From assembly GCF_029309835.1 (NCBI RefSeq), contig NZ_JARJHL010000003.1, positions 281,001-345,000 on the forward strand: DNA of 64,000 nt. The letters run 5' to 3'. The number at the start of each line of letters is the position of its first letter. Position 1 is the stretch's first letter. The translations under genes and the position numbers were made by a program. This document shows, one piece after another, positions 1 through 8,215 of this stretch. The notes beneath the pieces are model-generated. The model did no database searches. It saw nothing but the letters and a program-made list of their open reading frames with translations, and had not been told where the DNA came from. The stretch comes from Paracoccus sp. DMF-8. Its GTDB lineage: Bacteria > Pseudomonadota > Alphaproteobacteria > Rhodobacterales > Rhodobacteraceae.

Positions 1-464
1 AAATCATGCTGGCCCTGCGCGACCGGGCATCCGCCAAGCAGTTCGTCAAGGTCGGCACCCGCACGATGCGCGCCGCCACCGACAACAACCCGATGAAATT
101 CCTGCCCGATCCCGATCAGGCGCTGGAGGCGATGTTCCTGCGCCCCCGCGCCGGATTCCTGAACGGCGCCGACAGTTTCGACGAAGCCCTGCGCGATCTG
201 CGCCAGCATCAGGCCGCGCTGTTCGCCGCGCTGCAACCGGCGCTGATGAAGCTGGTGGGCGATCTGGTCCCCGATGCGATCGAATCCGAAACCGACGGCG
301 GGCGCTTTGGGTCGAACCGCAAGGCACGGGCATGGGACAGCTATGTCCAGCGGTGGGATGCCAAGGTCGCCCCGCATGAAAACGGGATTCTGGACGAATT
401 CATCACGCATTTCGCATCCGCCTATCGCGATGCCCTTGCGGCAAGCGCGCCGAAACGCGGTTGA
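1..464 (+). CDS. tagH: Type VI secretion FHA-domain protein TagH/Fha, C-terminal part (partial)
   Basis: The reading frame is already open at the first base, so the gene starts upstream of the window and only about the last 153 residues are seen. The fragment carries the helical C-terminal domain typical of TagH (residues such as DNNPMKF, and a pattern of large hydrophobic and Arg/Trp positions near AWDSYVQRWD). The N-terminal FHA domain, which reads phosphothreonine in T6SS post-translational control, would lie upstream. The position just before tssA and the presence of pppA and ppkA at the far end of the locus fit this role. The call rests on remembered family similarity plus context; confidence is good for the family, but nothing can be said about the missing FHA domain. 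Confidence 0.8.
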   Translation, partial: IMLALRDRASAKQFVKVGTRTMRAATDNNPMKFLPDPDQALEAMFLRPRAGFLNGADSFDEALRDLRQHQAALFAALQPALMKLVGDLVPDAIESETDGGRFGSNRKARAWDSYVQRWDAKVAPHENGILDEFITHFASAYRDALAASAPKRG

Positions 465-536
465 CGCGACGTCCCCGTCCCGCCTCTAATATGCCCGACT
501 GCAATATGGCGGTGAAATTCAGGAGTATGGCCGAAC

Positions 537-1931
537 ATGGCATTGGACTGGCTGCTTGATCCGGTCACCGCGGACCGGCCCTGCGGGCCCGATCTGGAAA
601 AGACCGACGATCCGGAATTCCTCGATTATTATTTCGAGGCCGAAAGCCGCCTGCCCGAACGCTATTTCACCCCCGGCAACCCCAATGTCCTGGGCGGGAC
701 CGAGGATCGCATCTTTGATCCCCGCTCGGTCGACCTGAAGCGCGAAACCGAAGCGATCACCGCGCTGCTGCGCCGCTCGCGCGATCTGCGGCTGCTCAGC
801 CTGCTGGCGCGGTTCCAGATCCTTGCGGGCCGCCCCGGCGATTTCGCCGATACGCTGGAGGCGATGGCGCTGCTGCTGCAACACCGCACCGAAGCGGTGC
901 ATCCGCAGATCGTCGGTTCCGCCTCGGACCGGCGGGGGGCGCTGGATGCGCTGTCGGAACAGGCGACGGTGATCATGCCGCTGGTCTATCTGCAGGTGCC
1001 CGCGAATTCCGATGTGTCATGGCGGCAATACATGATCGCGACGGGCGCGATGCAGCCCCGCGCCGCCGAGGCGGACAGCCTGCCCGACACTGGCAACCTG
1101 CTGGGCACGATCCGCACGCAGGCCAAGGCGGTGGCCGTGACCCATGACGCCCTGACCCGCGCCGCCCATGCGCTGAACCGGATCGCGGCGACCTGTCGCG
1201 GCAATGGCGCGGCGGCCTTTACCCCGGTTTTCGCGGCGACGCTGGATGCGATCGGCGATGTCCAGCGCATGATCGCCGAAGCCCTGCCCGAACTGCCGAT
1301 CTGGTCCAGCCAGCCCGACGCGGCGGCGCTGCCCGAAACCCCCGCCACCGGAAACGCCGCCGAAAACGCCACCGACCAAGCCGCAACCGCCCCGCTGGCC
1401 CCTGCCGTCGCCCCGGCGCCGATCAGCGAAACAGCGGTGCATATTCCCGACCACGCCAGCGCCACGGCCGCGATTGCGGCGGCGGAACGATATCTGGCCA
1501 TGCAAGAGCCGTCATCGCTGTCGCTGCTGCTGGTGGTGCAGGCGCGGCTGCTGGTCGGCAAGTCGATCATCGACGCGATCGAGCTGCTGATGCCGCAGGA
1601 TGCGGGCCGCGCCGAAGTGACGTTGGGTCAGGCAGCGGGGCAGGGTCCGGGCTTTACCCTGGACATGGCGCGGCTGAAGTCGCTGGCCCAATCGGCCGCG
1701 CCGAAAGCCCCTGATTCCACTGATTCTATTGACGTAGCGGCAACTAAACCGATGACCATCGCGGACCGCAACCAGCTCGCCGGATACTTGCGCGCGGTCG
1801 AGGAGTTTTATCTGCGAAACGAACCCGCAAGTCCCATCCCCGTCCTGCTTGGAGGCGCCAGAAACATGCTGACAAAGACATTTCATGCTATTCTCGGCGA
1901 AATCCTGCCCCCGAAACCTGCACAAGGTTAG
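537..1931 (+). CDS. tssA: T6SS baseplate/cap protein TssA (ImpA N-terminal family)
   Basis: This 464-residue protein has the ImpA-type N-terminal domain (about residues 1-130, starting MALDWLLDPV and containing PCGPDLE, the family hallmark). An Ala/Pro-rich linker follows (about 255-300), then a C-terminal helical domain. TssA primes and coordinates assembly of the contractile tail sheath and inner tube on the baseplate. An AGGAG ribosome site lies at 521-525; an ATG at 526 opens only a ten-codon frame, so the start at 537 is preferred. It follows tagH by 72 bases and precedes tssB, the usual order in alphaproteobacterial T6SS clusters. Confidence 0.9.
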   Translation: MALDWLLDPVTADRPCGPDLEKTDDPEFLDYYFEAESRLPERYFTPGNPNVLGGTEDRIFDPRSVDLKRETEAITALLRRSRDLRLLSLLARFQILAGRPGDFADTLEAMALLLQHRTEAVHPQIVGSASDRRGALDALSEQATVIMPLVYLQVPANSDVSWRQYMIATGAMQPRAAEADSLPDTGNLLGTIRTQAKAVAVTHDALTRAAHALNRIAATCRGNGAAAFTPVFAATLDAIGDVQRMIAEALPELPIWSSQPDAAALPETPATGNAAENATDQAATAPLAPAVAPAPISETAVHIPDHASATAAIAAAERYLAMQEPSSLSLLLVVQARLLVGKSIIDAIELLMPQDAGRAEVTLGQAAGQGPGFTLDMARLKSLAQSAAPKAPDSTDSIDVAATKPMTIADRNQLAGYLRAVEEFYLRNEPASPIPVLLGGARNMLTKTFHAILGEILPPKPAQG

Positions 1932-2005
1932 GCATATCGAACCAATGCAAGTTGACATACCTGAATTATTGACGTTCTTGTTCACCAAGATTGAGGATCC
2001 TGAAA

Positions 2006-2521
2006 ATGGCATCGGATAAATCCACCGACTTCATCAAGCGCAACCGCCCTCCGCGCGTGAACATTTCGTATGAAGACCCTTATGACAGCGAAAAGATGGT
2101 CGAGCTGCCGTTTGTCATGGGTGTCATGGCGGATCTGTCGGGCAATGCCTCGACCGTCGAAAAGGTCGGCATGGAAGAACGCGATTTTGTTGACGTTACG
2201 GCAGCCACGCTGGACGAATACATCGAAAGCGTGAAGCCGGGCATCACCTACAACGTCGATAACAAGCTGGGTGACGGTCAGGGGCGCATGGGCGTGTCGC
2301 TGGAATTCAACTCGATGGACGATTTCAACCCGGCGAATGTCGCGCGTCAGATCCCGGCCCTGAAAAAACTGCTGGAGGCGCGGGAACATCTGGCCAACCT
2401 GCAGCGCTATATGAATTCCAAGCCGAAGGCTCAGGAACAGATCCGGCAATTGCTGAACGATCCTGAACTGATGGCCGCTCTGGCCGAGCGCGACAAGGCC
2501 ACCAAGGGTGAGGACGAATAA
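2006..2521 (+). CDS. tssB: T6SS contractile sheath small subunit TssB (VipA)
   Basis: This 171-residue protein matches TssB/VipA, which co-polymerises with TssC to form the contractile sheath in the cytoplasm. Family signatures are visible: the N-terminal RNRPPRVNISYE stretch, LPFVMGVMADLSG near residue 35, and the C-terminal helix with NLQRYMNSKPKAQE. A longer frame from a TTG at 1991 is possible, but a GAGG motif at 1993-1996 is well placed as the ribosome site for the ATG at 2006, so that start is used. The stop codon overlaps the tssC start by one base (TAATG), indicating translational coupling of the two sheath subunits. Confidence 0.95.
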   Translation: MASDKSTDFIKRNRPPRVNISYEDPYDSEKMVELPFVMGVMADLSGNASTVEKVGMEERDFVDVTAATLDEYIESVKPGITYNVDNKLGDGQGRMGVSLEFNSMDDFNPANVARQIPALKKLLEAREHLANLQRYMNSKPKAQEQIRQLLNDPELMAALAERDKATKGEDE

Positions 2522-4008
2522 TGGCGCAAGAAGCCCAGATCCAATCCGAAGGCCGTGGCCTGACCGAGCTTGACGAATTCTCGGACATCCTGCGCCAGAC
2601 GATCAAGCCGCGCACCGATGTCGCGGCCAAGGAAGTCGACAATGCCGTCGTGGCGCTGGTCCGCGAGGCGCTGGACGATCAGACCCTGATCGCCGAAGAC
2701 GTGATCGACACCATCGACGCGATGCTGGCCAAGCTGGACCAGAAGCTGACCGAACAGCTCAATCAGGTCATGCATCACAAGGAATTCCAGGAGCTGGAAT
2801 CCTCGTGGCGCGGTCTGGCCTATACGATCAACAATTCGGAAACCGACAGCAGCCTGCGCGTCAAGGTGATGAACGTTTCCAAGAAAGAGCTGCAGCAGAT
2901 GTTCCGCCGCTATCCCGGCGCGAAATGGGACAAGTCGCCCCTGCATCAGCGCATCTACGAGGCCGAATTCGGCACCCTGGGCGGCAAACCGTTCGGCGCG
3001 CTGATCGGCGATTTCTATTTCGACCATTCGACCCCGGATGTCGCGCTGCTGCGCGACATGGGCAAGATCGCGGCGGCGGCACATGCGCCGTTCATTTCAT
3101 CCGCCGCGCCCGAACTCTTGGGTATGGACAGCTGGACCGAAATCGGCACGCCGCCGGATCTGTCGGAAATCTTCGACACGCCCGACTATGCCGCATGGAA
3201 CAGCCTGCGCGATTCCGAAAACTCGCGCTACGTCGCGCTGACCCTGCCGCGCGTGCTGTCGCGCGAACCCTATGGCCAGAATTCGAATTCCGTGGTCGAG
3301 GAATTCAACTACGAAGAAGAAACCGATGGCCGCGCGGGCGTCAAATACGCTTGGATGAACGCGGCCCATGCGATGGCCGTGAACATCAACCGCGCCCATA
3401 AGGAACATGGCTGGACCGTCCAGATCCGTGGCGTCCAGTCGGGCGGCGAGGTTCTGAACCTGCCCACCCATACCTTTGAAACCGGCGACGGTTCCAAGGA
3501 ACTGAAATGCCCGACCGAGGTGTCGATCACCGACCGTCGCGAAGGCGAACTGTCAAAGGCAGGCCTGATCGGCCTGATCCATCGCAAGCACACCGACAAG
3601 GCGGCATTCATCGGCGCGCAATCGCTCTACCGCCCCAAGAAATATGTGGATGATCTGGCGACGGCCTCGGACAATCTGTCCTCGCGGCTGCCTTATATGT
3701 TCGCCGTGTCACGTTTCAGTCACTATCTGAAATGTATGGTCCGCGACAAGATCGGCCAAAGCCCGGACCGCATCCAGCTGCAGTCACAGCTGCAGACCTG
3801 GGTGAACAAATATGTATCGGGCAATCCCGAAAGCGCAAGCGAACGGGAAAAGGCCAAGAAGCCTTTGGCCGGTGCCAAAGTGGAAGTGATCGAGGACGAG
3901 GAAAACCCCGGCTACTACATGGGAAAATTCTACCTCAAGCCGCACTTCCAGCTTGAAGGAATGGATGTCGGGATGTCTCTCGTCTCCAAACTGCCGAAAG
4001 GCAAGTAA
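2521..4008 (+). CDS. tssC: T6SS contractile sheath large subunit TssC (VipB)
   Basis: The 495-residue protein is a full-length TssC/VipB (EvpB family), the large sheath subunit. Recognisable family blocks are LESSWRGLAY near residue 95, the GALIGDFYFDH block near 160, LPRVLSREPYG near 240, and the C-terminal LQTWVNKYV and LKPHFQLEGMDVGMSLVSKLP. Contraction of the TssBC sheath drives the Hcp tube with its spike through the envelope; ClpV (encoded at 8216-10921) then recycles it. Translation is coupled to tssB by a one-base overlap. There are no unusual features, and the length is normal for the family. Confidence 0.96.
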   Translation: MAQEAQIQSEGRGLTELDEFSDILRQTIKPRTDVAAKEVDNAVVALVREALDDQTLIAEDVIDTIDAMLAKLDQKLTEQLNQVMHHKEFQELESSWRGLAYTINNSETDSSLRVKVMNVSKKELQQMFRRYPGAKWDKSPLHQRIYEAEFGTLGGKPFGALIGDFYFDHSTPDVALLRDMGKIAAAAHAPFISSAAPELLGMDSWTEIGTPPDLSEIFDTPDYAAWNSLRDSENSRYVALTLPRVLSREPYGQNSNSVVEEFNYEEETDGRAGVKYAWMNAAHAMAVNINRAHKEHGWTVQIRGVQSGGEVLNLPTHTFETGDGSKELKCPTEVSITDRREGELSKAGLIGLIHRKHTDKAAFIGAQSLYRPKKYVDDLATASDNLSSRLPYMFAVSRFSHYLKCMVRDKIGQSPDRIQLQSQLQTWVNKYVSGNPESASEREKAKKPLAGAKVEVIEDEENPGYYMGKFYLKPHFQLEGMDVGMSLVSKLPKGK

Positions 4009-4045
4009 TTCGAATTACCACCCACTTCCGCAAAGGAACGCATAA

Positions 4046-4543
4046 ATGGCTGTTGATATCTTTCTGAAGTTTTCGAACAATATCAAAGGTGAAGCGCAGG
4101 ACTCGACCTACAAGGACGACATCGACGTTCTGGCATGGAACTGGGGCATGACCCAGTCCGGCACGACCCATATCGGCAAGGGCGGCGGCGGCGGCAAGGT
4201 CAACGTCGGCGACATCACCCTGACCAAATACGTCGACCGCGCCACCAATGAGCTGGTCAAGCGCTGCACCACCGGCGAACATATCGAACGCGCCGAACTG
4301 ATCGTCCGCAAGGCTTCGGGCGGCACCCCGCTGCCCTATTTCAAGCTGACGCTGGAAAACGTGATGATCACCAGCTACACCACCGGCGGGTCGAAAGACG
4401 GTCTGGATCGCATCCAGGAAACCGTCACCCTGAACTTCCGTAAGTTCGAAGTGACCTATACCGGCCAGGAAGACGACGGCAACCCCGGCCCCGAGTCGAC
4501 CTCGGGCTACGACGTCGCCGAAAACGTCGAGTGGGGCGCCTGA
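4046..4543 (+). CDS. hcp: T6SS inner tube protein Hcp (TssD)
   Basis: The 165-residue protein belongs to the Hcp1 family, whose hexameric rings stack into the inner tube and can chaperone effectors. The start MAVDIFLKF, the KDDIDVLAWNWGM block, and the strand pattern ending near VTLNFRKFEVTY are typical. A strong AAAGGAA ribosome site precedes the ATG. The gene lies 37 bases after tssC, and a strong hairpin terminator follows it, separating it from tssE. This fits the usual need for much more Hcp than baseplate protein. The C-terminus is short (GYDVAENVEWGA) with no effector extension. Confidence 0.95.
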   Translation: MAVDIFLKFSNNIKGEAQDSTYKDDIDVLAWNWGMTQSGTTHIGKGGGGGKVNVGDITLTKYVDRATNELVKRCTTGEHIERAELIVRKASGGTPLPYFKLTLENVMITSYTTGGSKDGLDRIQETVTLNFRKFEVTYTGQEDDGNPGPESTSGYDVAENVEWGA

Positions 4544-4581
4544 TCGGCGCATCCACCCTGTTTGCGGAACCCCCAAAACGC

Positions 4582-4616
4582 AGAGCCGGCGCGACTTGTC
4601 GCCGGCTCTCTTCTTG
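4582..4616 (+). terminator. Intrinsic terminator or attenuator after hcp
   Basis: A perfect 10-bp stem (4582-4591 paired with 4600-4609) with an 8-base loop is followed by CTTCTTGC, a weak T-rich tract. It lies between hcp and tssE within an otherwise co-directional operon. It could therefore act as a partial terminator that lowers expression of the downstream baseplate genes relative to hcp, or protect the hcp transcript 3' end. Confidence 0.7.
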
Positions 4617-4689
4617 CATAGACCTGTGACATATAAGGCCCCGGCGGTTATTTTGCCGGTCGGGGTTCGGACAAGGCTCGGACAAGGCG

Positions 4690-5295
4690 ATGGTTTCAAA
4701 ACCTGATTCCGATCGGGGCCCCCGCGGCAGGGGTCTTTACGAATTCGCCGAGCGCAGCGGATTGCGCCAGATGTCGCTGATGCATGTCTTTCGCGCCACC
4801 GCCGAACAAAAGGACAGCCGCGACCCCGGCCGCCATTACCACGAAGGCGACCGCGACGTGACCCTGCGCAGCCAGAAACGCCGCGAGGGCGCATCCGACG
4901 CCGCCCTGCGCCGCGATCTGGCCCGCGACATCGCCAGCCTGATGAACACGATCCGGCTGGATACTGTCACCGATCTGGAAGACGCGCCATTCGTGCGCGA
5001 ATCCGTGGTGAATTTCGGCTTTCAGGATCTGGAAAGCATCTGGCGGGCGAATACGACGATGAACCAGATCGCCGATGCGATCCGCACCGCGCTGATCCGC
5101 AACGAACCGCGCCTGCGCCCCGAAACGCTGGAGGTCCGCGTCCGCGAGGACGACCCCAGCCCCGACCAGCGCGTCACCTTTGAAATTCAGGCCGAGATGA
5201 TTTCCAGCCCCACCGATATCGCCATGGAGTTCCTGGCCGAGGTCGACCCCTCGCTTGGCAAGATCCAGATGAAACGCATGCAGGCCGAGACATGA
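4690..5295 (+). CDS. tssE: T6SS baseplate protein TssE (gp25-like)
   Basis: The 201-residue protein has a C-terminal GPW/gp25 lysozyme-like fold domain of the TssE family (about residues 75-200). The conserved ESVVNFGFQDLESIW stretch and the ALIRNEPRLRPETLEVRV block match the phage T4 gp25 homologues that connect the baseplate to the sheath. The N-terminal 60 residues are charged and basic. An AAGG motif precedes the ATG. The stop overlaps the tssF start by four bases (ATGA), so tssE, tssF and tssG are translationally coupled. Confidence 0.9.
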   Translation: MVSKPDSDRGPRGRGLYEFAERSGLRQMSLMHVFRATAEQKDSRDPGRHYHEGDRDVTLRSQKRREGASDAALRRDLARDIASLMNTIRLDTVTDLEDAPFVRESVVNFGFQDLESIWRANTTMNQIADAIRTALIRNEPRLRPETLEVRVREDDPSPDQRVTFEIQAEMISSPTDIAMEFLAEVDPSLGKIQMKRMQAET

Positions 5296-7202
5296 GAAAG
5301 GCCTTTCGCGACGCCTATAACCGCGAATTGGCGCTGCTTTACGAACGCTCCGCCGAATTCGCAGCGGAATATCCGGGGCTGGCCGACCGGCTTGGCGGGT
5401 TGCTGCGCGAAAACACTGACCCGTGGATTGCCGGCCTGCTGGAAGGCACGGCCTTTCTGGCCGCCCGCGTGCAGTTGAAACTGGACGAGGAATTCGCCGG
5501 TTTCACCCGCGAGCTTCTGGAACAGATCTTTCCCGAAGCCCTGTCGCCGATCCCGTCGCTGATGCTGGTGTCGGCCAATGTCCCCGTCGAACGGCGCGAT
5601 CTGGACAATGGCATCCGGTTCCAGCCCGGCGAATATATGGATGCGCGATTCCGGGATGCCGATCAGCGGGTGTCGTGCCAGTTCAGCCTGTGTGCGCCAC
5701 TGGAAATCTGGCCGCTGGAACGCACCAATGTCACCTATCACGACCGCCCCGCCGTGATCGGATCACTGGGTCAGGACCCGCTGGAAAAAACCCGCGCGGG
5801 ATTGCAGATCGACTTTCGCCACATGACCGGCGCCCCTGCGGCGGATCTGAAACTGGACGACCTGACCCTGCATCTGACCGGCGACCTGCCCCATGCGGTG
5901 GCGCTGTATGAACAGATCCATTGCGACAACCTGCGCATGCAGATCCGCTATCTGTCGCCGCAGGGCGATCCGGTTTTCCTGCGGCTGCAGCCCGATCAAC
6001 TGGAACAGATCGGCTTTGCCGATGATGAAAACCTGTTCCGCATCGACCGGCGCCTGTTCAAGGGCTTTGGCCTCTTGCGCGACGGTTTCGTCTTTCCGCG
6101 CAAGTTTCTGGGCTTTCGCCTGACCGGGCTGCGCAAGATCCTGAAACGCATCAAGACCCCGGATTTCCAACTTATCATCGAATTCGGCCGGGCCGATGAC
6201 ATGCTGACCAAGCATGTCGATGCCCGCCATATCCGCCTGTTCTGCGCCCCCGCCGTGAACCTGTTCGAGGAAAGCTCGAATCAGGTGCGGCTGGACGACC
6301 GGCGGCACGAATATGTGGTGACGCCCGACAGCTCGCCCCTGACCCATTACGAGGTGCAGCGCATCCTGCGCGTCCATGCCAGCTACGGCACCGCGAAAGC
6401 CAAGGTCGAGGCGCATCCACTGTATGGCCTGCCGCCGGGCCAGAGCGCGCAGCGCAACCTGATGTATTACACCACCCGCCGCCGTCCGCGTCGCCTGACC
6501 GATGCCGAACGCCAGACCGGGATGCGCCACGATTATCGCGGCACGGAAACCTTCATCGCGATCTATGAGCCGCCGGAAACCGATGCGAATTCGCGCGCGC
6601 AGCGGTTGCAGATCAAGACGCTGTGTTCCAACCGCCACCTGCCCTCTTATCTGCCGATTGCCGGGTCGAATGATTTCCACATGACCAATGACGTGGGGAT
6701 TTCGCTGGATTGCGTCGCAGGCCCGACCCGGCCCCGCGAACCCCTGACCGAAGTCGACCGCGAAGGCCCGCATCGCATGACGCAGGGCGATGTGCAGTGG
6801 CGGCTGATTTCCTATCTGGGCCTGAACCATTTCGGGCTGGATGACCGCGGATCAGGCGACGGGGCATCTGCCTTGCGCGAATGTCTGAGCCTGTTCAGCG
6901 ACCCGTCCGACAACGTCGCCGATGCGCAGATCGGGGGCATCCGCGACCTGACCACGCGCCCCGTCGTCCGGTCGATCCGGCGCGAGGATGGCTATTTCCC
7001 GGCGCGCGGTCTGGAAATCACCGTGACGCTGGACGAGGCGGCATTCGAAGGCAGCGGCATCATCCTGCTGGGCGCGGTGCTGGATCGGTTCTTTGCCGAA
7101 TATGCCAGCATCAACAGCTTTACCCAGACCGTGATTGTCAGCCAGCAGCGCGGCGTGGTGCGCAAATGGCCGCCGCGCAATGGCCGGGGCCTGCTGATAT
7201 GA
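5292..7202 (+). CDS. tssF: T6SS baseplate protein TssF (VasA)
   Basis: The 636-residue protein is a full-length TssF/VasA. It begins MRKAFRDAYNRELALLYERSAEFAAEYP, the standard family N-terminus, with the block ADRLGGLLRENTDPWIAGLLEGTAFL following. Further family segments include FPEALSPIPSL, the FRIDRRLFKGFGLL region and YLGLNHFGL. TssF forms the wedge of the T6SS baseplate with TssG, TssE and TssK. It overlaps both neighbours by four bases (ATGA). Confidence 0.94.
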   Translation: MRKAFRDAYNRELALLYERSAEFAAEYPGLADRLGGLLRENTDPWIAGLLEGTAFLAARVQLKLDEEFAGFTRELLEQIFPEALSPIPSLMLVSANVPVERRDLDNGIRFQPGEYMDARFRDADQRVSCQFSLCAPLEIWPLERTNVTYHDRPAVIGSLGQDPLEKTRAGLQIDFRHMTGAPAADLKLDDLTLHLTGDLPHAVALYEQIHCDNLRMQIRYLSPQGDPVFLRLQPDQLEQIGFADDENLFRIDRRLFKGFGLLRDGFVFPRKFLGFRLTGLRKILKRIKTPDFQLIIEFGRADDMLTKHVDARHIRLFCAPAVNLFEESSNQVRLDDRRHEYVVTPDSSPLTHYEVQRILRVHASYGTAKAKVEAHPLYGLPPGQSAQRNLMYYTTRRRPRRLTDAERQTGMRHDYRGTETFIAIYEPPETDANSRAQRLQIKTLCSNRHLPSYLPIAGSNDFHMTNDVGISLDCVAGPTRPREPLTEVDREGPHRMTQGDVQWRLISYLGLNHFGLDDRGSGDGASALRECLSLFSDPSDNVADAQIGGIRDLTTRPVVRSIRREDGYFPARGLEITVTLDEAAFEGSGIILLGAVLDRFFAEYASINSFTQTVIVSQQRGVVRKWPPRNGRGLLI

Positions 7203-8191
7203 CGATTGCCTCTGACGCCGGTTTTCTGGCGATCCTGCGCCGGATCGAACGCAACAACCCCGACAAGCCCCCGATCGGGCGGTCGCGGCGCTTGCGCGAC
7301 GAGGTGGTGCGCATCGGTCAGGATCCGGGGCTGGCCTTTCCCGATACCGAATTCGCCGCGACCGACCGCGAAACCGGCGGCGTGCCCGATCTGCGCGCGC
7401 AGTTCATCGGCTTTTTCGGCCCGAACGGCGCCCTGCCCCTGAACACCACCGAAGAGGTGATGCGTTGGGTCGATGACGGCGAGGGCGCATTCGTCAAGTT
7501 CACCGATATCTTTGCCGCGCGGTTCTATCAGCTTTTCTTTCGCGCATGGTCCGACAATCACGCGATCACGCAATTCGACCACCCGCAGGGCGACCGTTTC
7601 GGCGATTATGTCGCGGCACTGGCCGGGATCGGATCGCCCGCCTATCGCGACCACGACCGTTTCCCCGATATCGCGCGGCTGCCGCTGGTGTCGATCTTTG
7701 GCGGGCGGGTGCGCAGCCCGGTGCGTTTGCAGCAGATGCTGGGCCATTATTTCGGCTTGCCCGTCGAGGTCGAGGAACATGTGCCGTCATGGATGGAATT
7801 CGACGCCGAAGACATCAGTGCGCTTGGCCTGAACGGCGGGTCACTGGGCCGTAACGCCTATCTGGGCGCGCGGGTGCGTTCGGTCGGCGAAAAGGTCCGG
7901 CTGCATCTGAAGACGCGCACGCTGGCCGAATACCGCGCCTTTCTGCCCGGCGCTAAAAGCTATGAACAACTGGCCAATCTGGTCTTTTGGTATATCGGCA
8001 AGACCCATGAGGTCGAACTGGCGCTTGCCCTGCCCCTGACAGAGGTGCCGCAGGCGAAACTGGGCGAAAGCGCCGAACTGGGCTGGATGGCCGCCATGCC
8101 GGGCAAGGCGATGAAGGCCGACAGGCAAGGATATGTTCAGGCCGCGCGTTTCGCGCTGGAACTGGACTCGGGGATCAAAAGCGCCGCGTAA
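7199..8191 (+). CDS. tssG: T6SS baseplate protein TssG (VasB)
   Basis: The 330-residue protein matches TssG/VasB: an N-terminal segment with DAGFLAILRRIERNNPDKP, then IGFFGPNGALPLNTTEEV and FTDIFAARFYQLFFRAW, all family hallmarks, and a C-terminal region with GARVRSVGEKVRLHL. A longer frame from 6881 exists, but the upstream part is out of frame with tssF and has no homologous look. The ATG at 7199 overlaps the tssF stop (ATGA) and starts the recognisable protein. TssG pairs with TssF in the baseplate wedge. Confidence 0.93.
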   Translation: MTIASDAGFLAILRRIERNNPDKPPIGRSRRLRDEVVRIGQDPGLAFPDTEFAATDRETGGVPDLRAQFIGFFGPNGALPLNTTEEVMRWVDDGEGAFVKFTDIFAARFYQLFFRAWSDNHAITQFDHPQGDRFGDYVAALAGIGSPAYRDHDRFPDIARLPLVSIFGGRVRSPVRLQQMLGHYFGLPVEVEEHVPSWMEFDAEDISALGLNGGSLGRNAYLGARVRSVGEKVRLHLKTRTLAEYRAFLPGAKSYEQLANLVFWYIGKTHEVELALALPLTEVPQAKLGESAELGWMAAMPGKAMKADRQGYVQAARFALELDSGIKSAA

Positions 8192-8215
8192 AGCCGGCCA
8201 AATGCAGGAGGTCTC

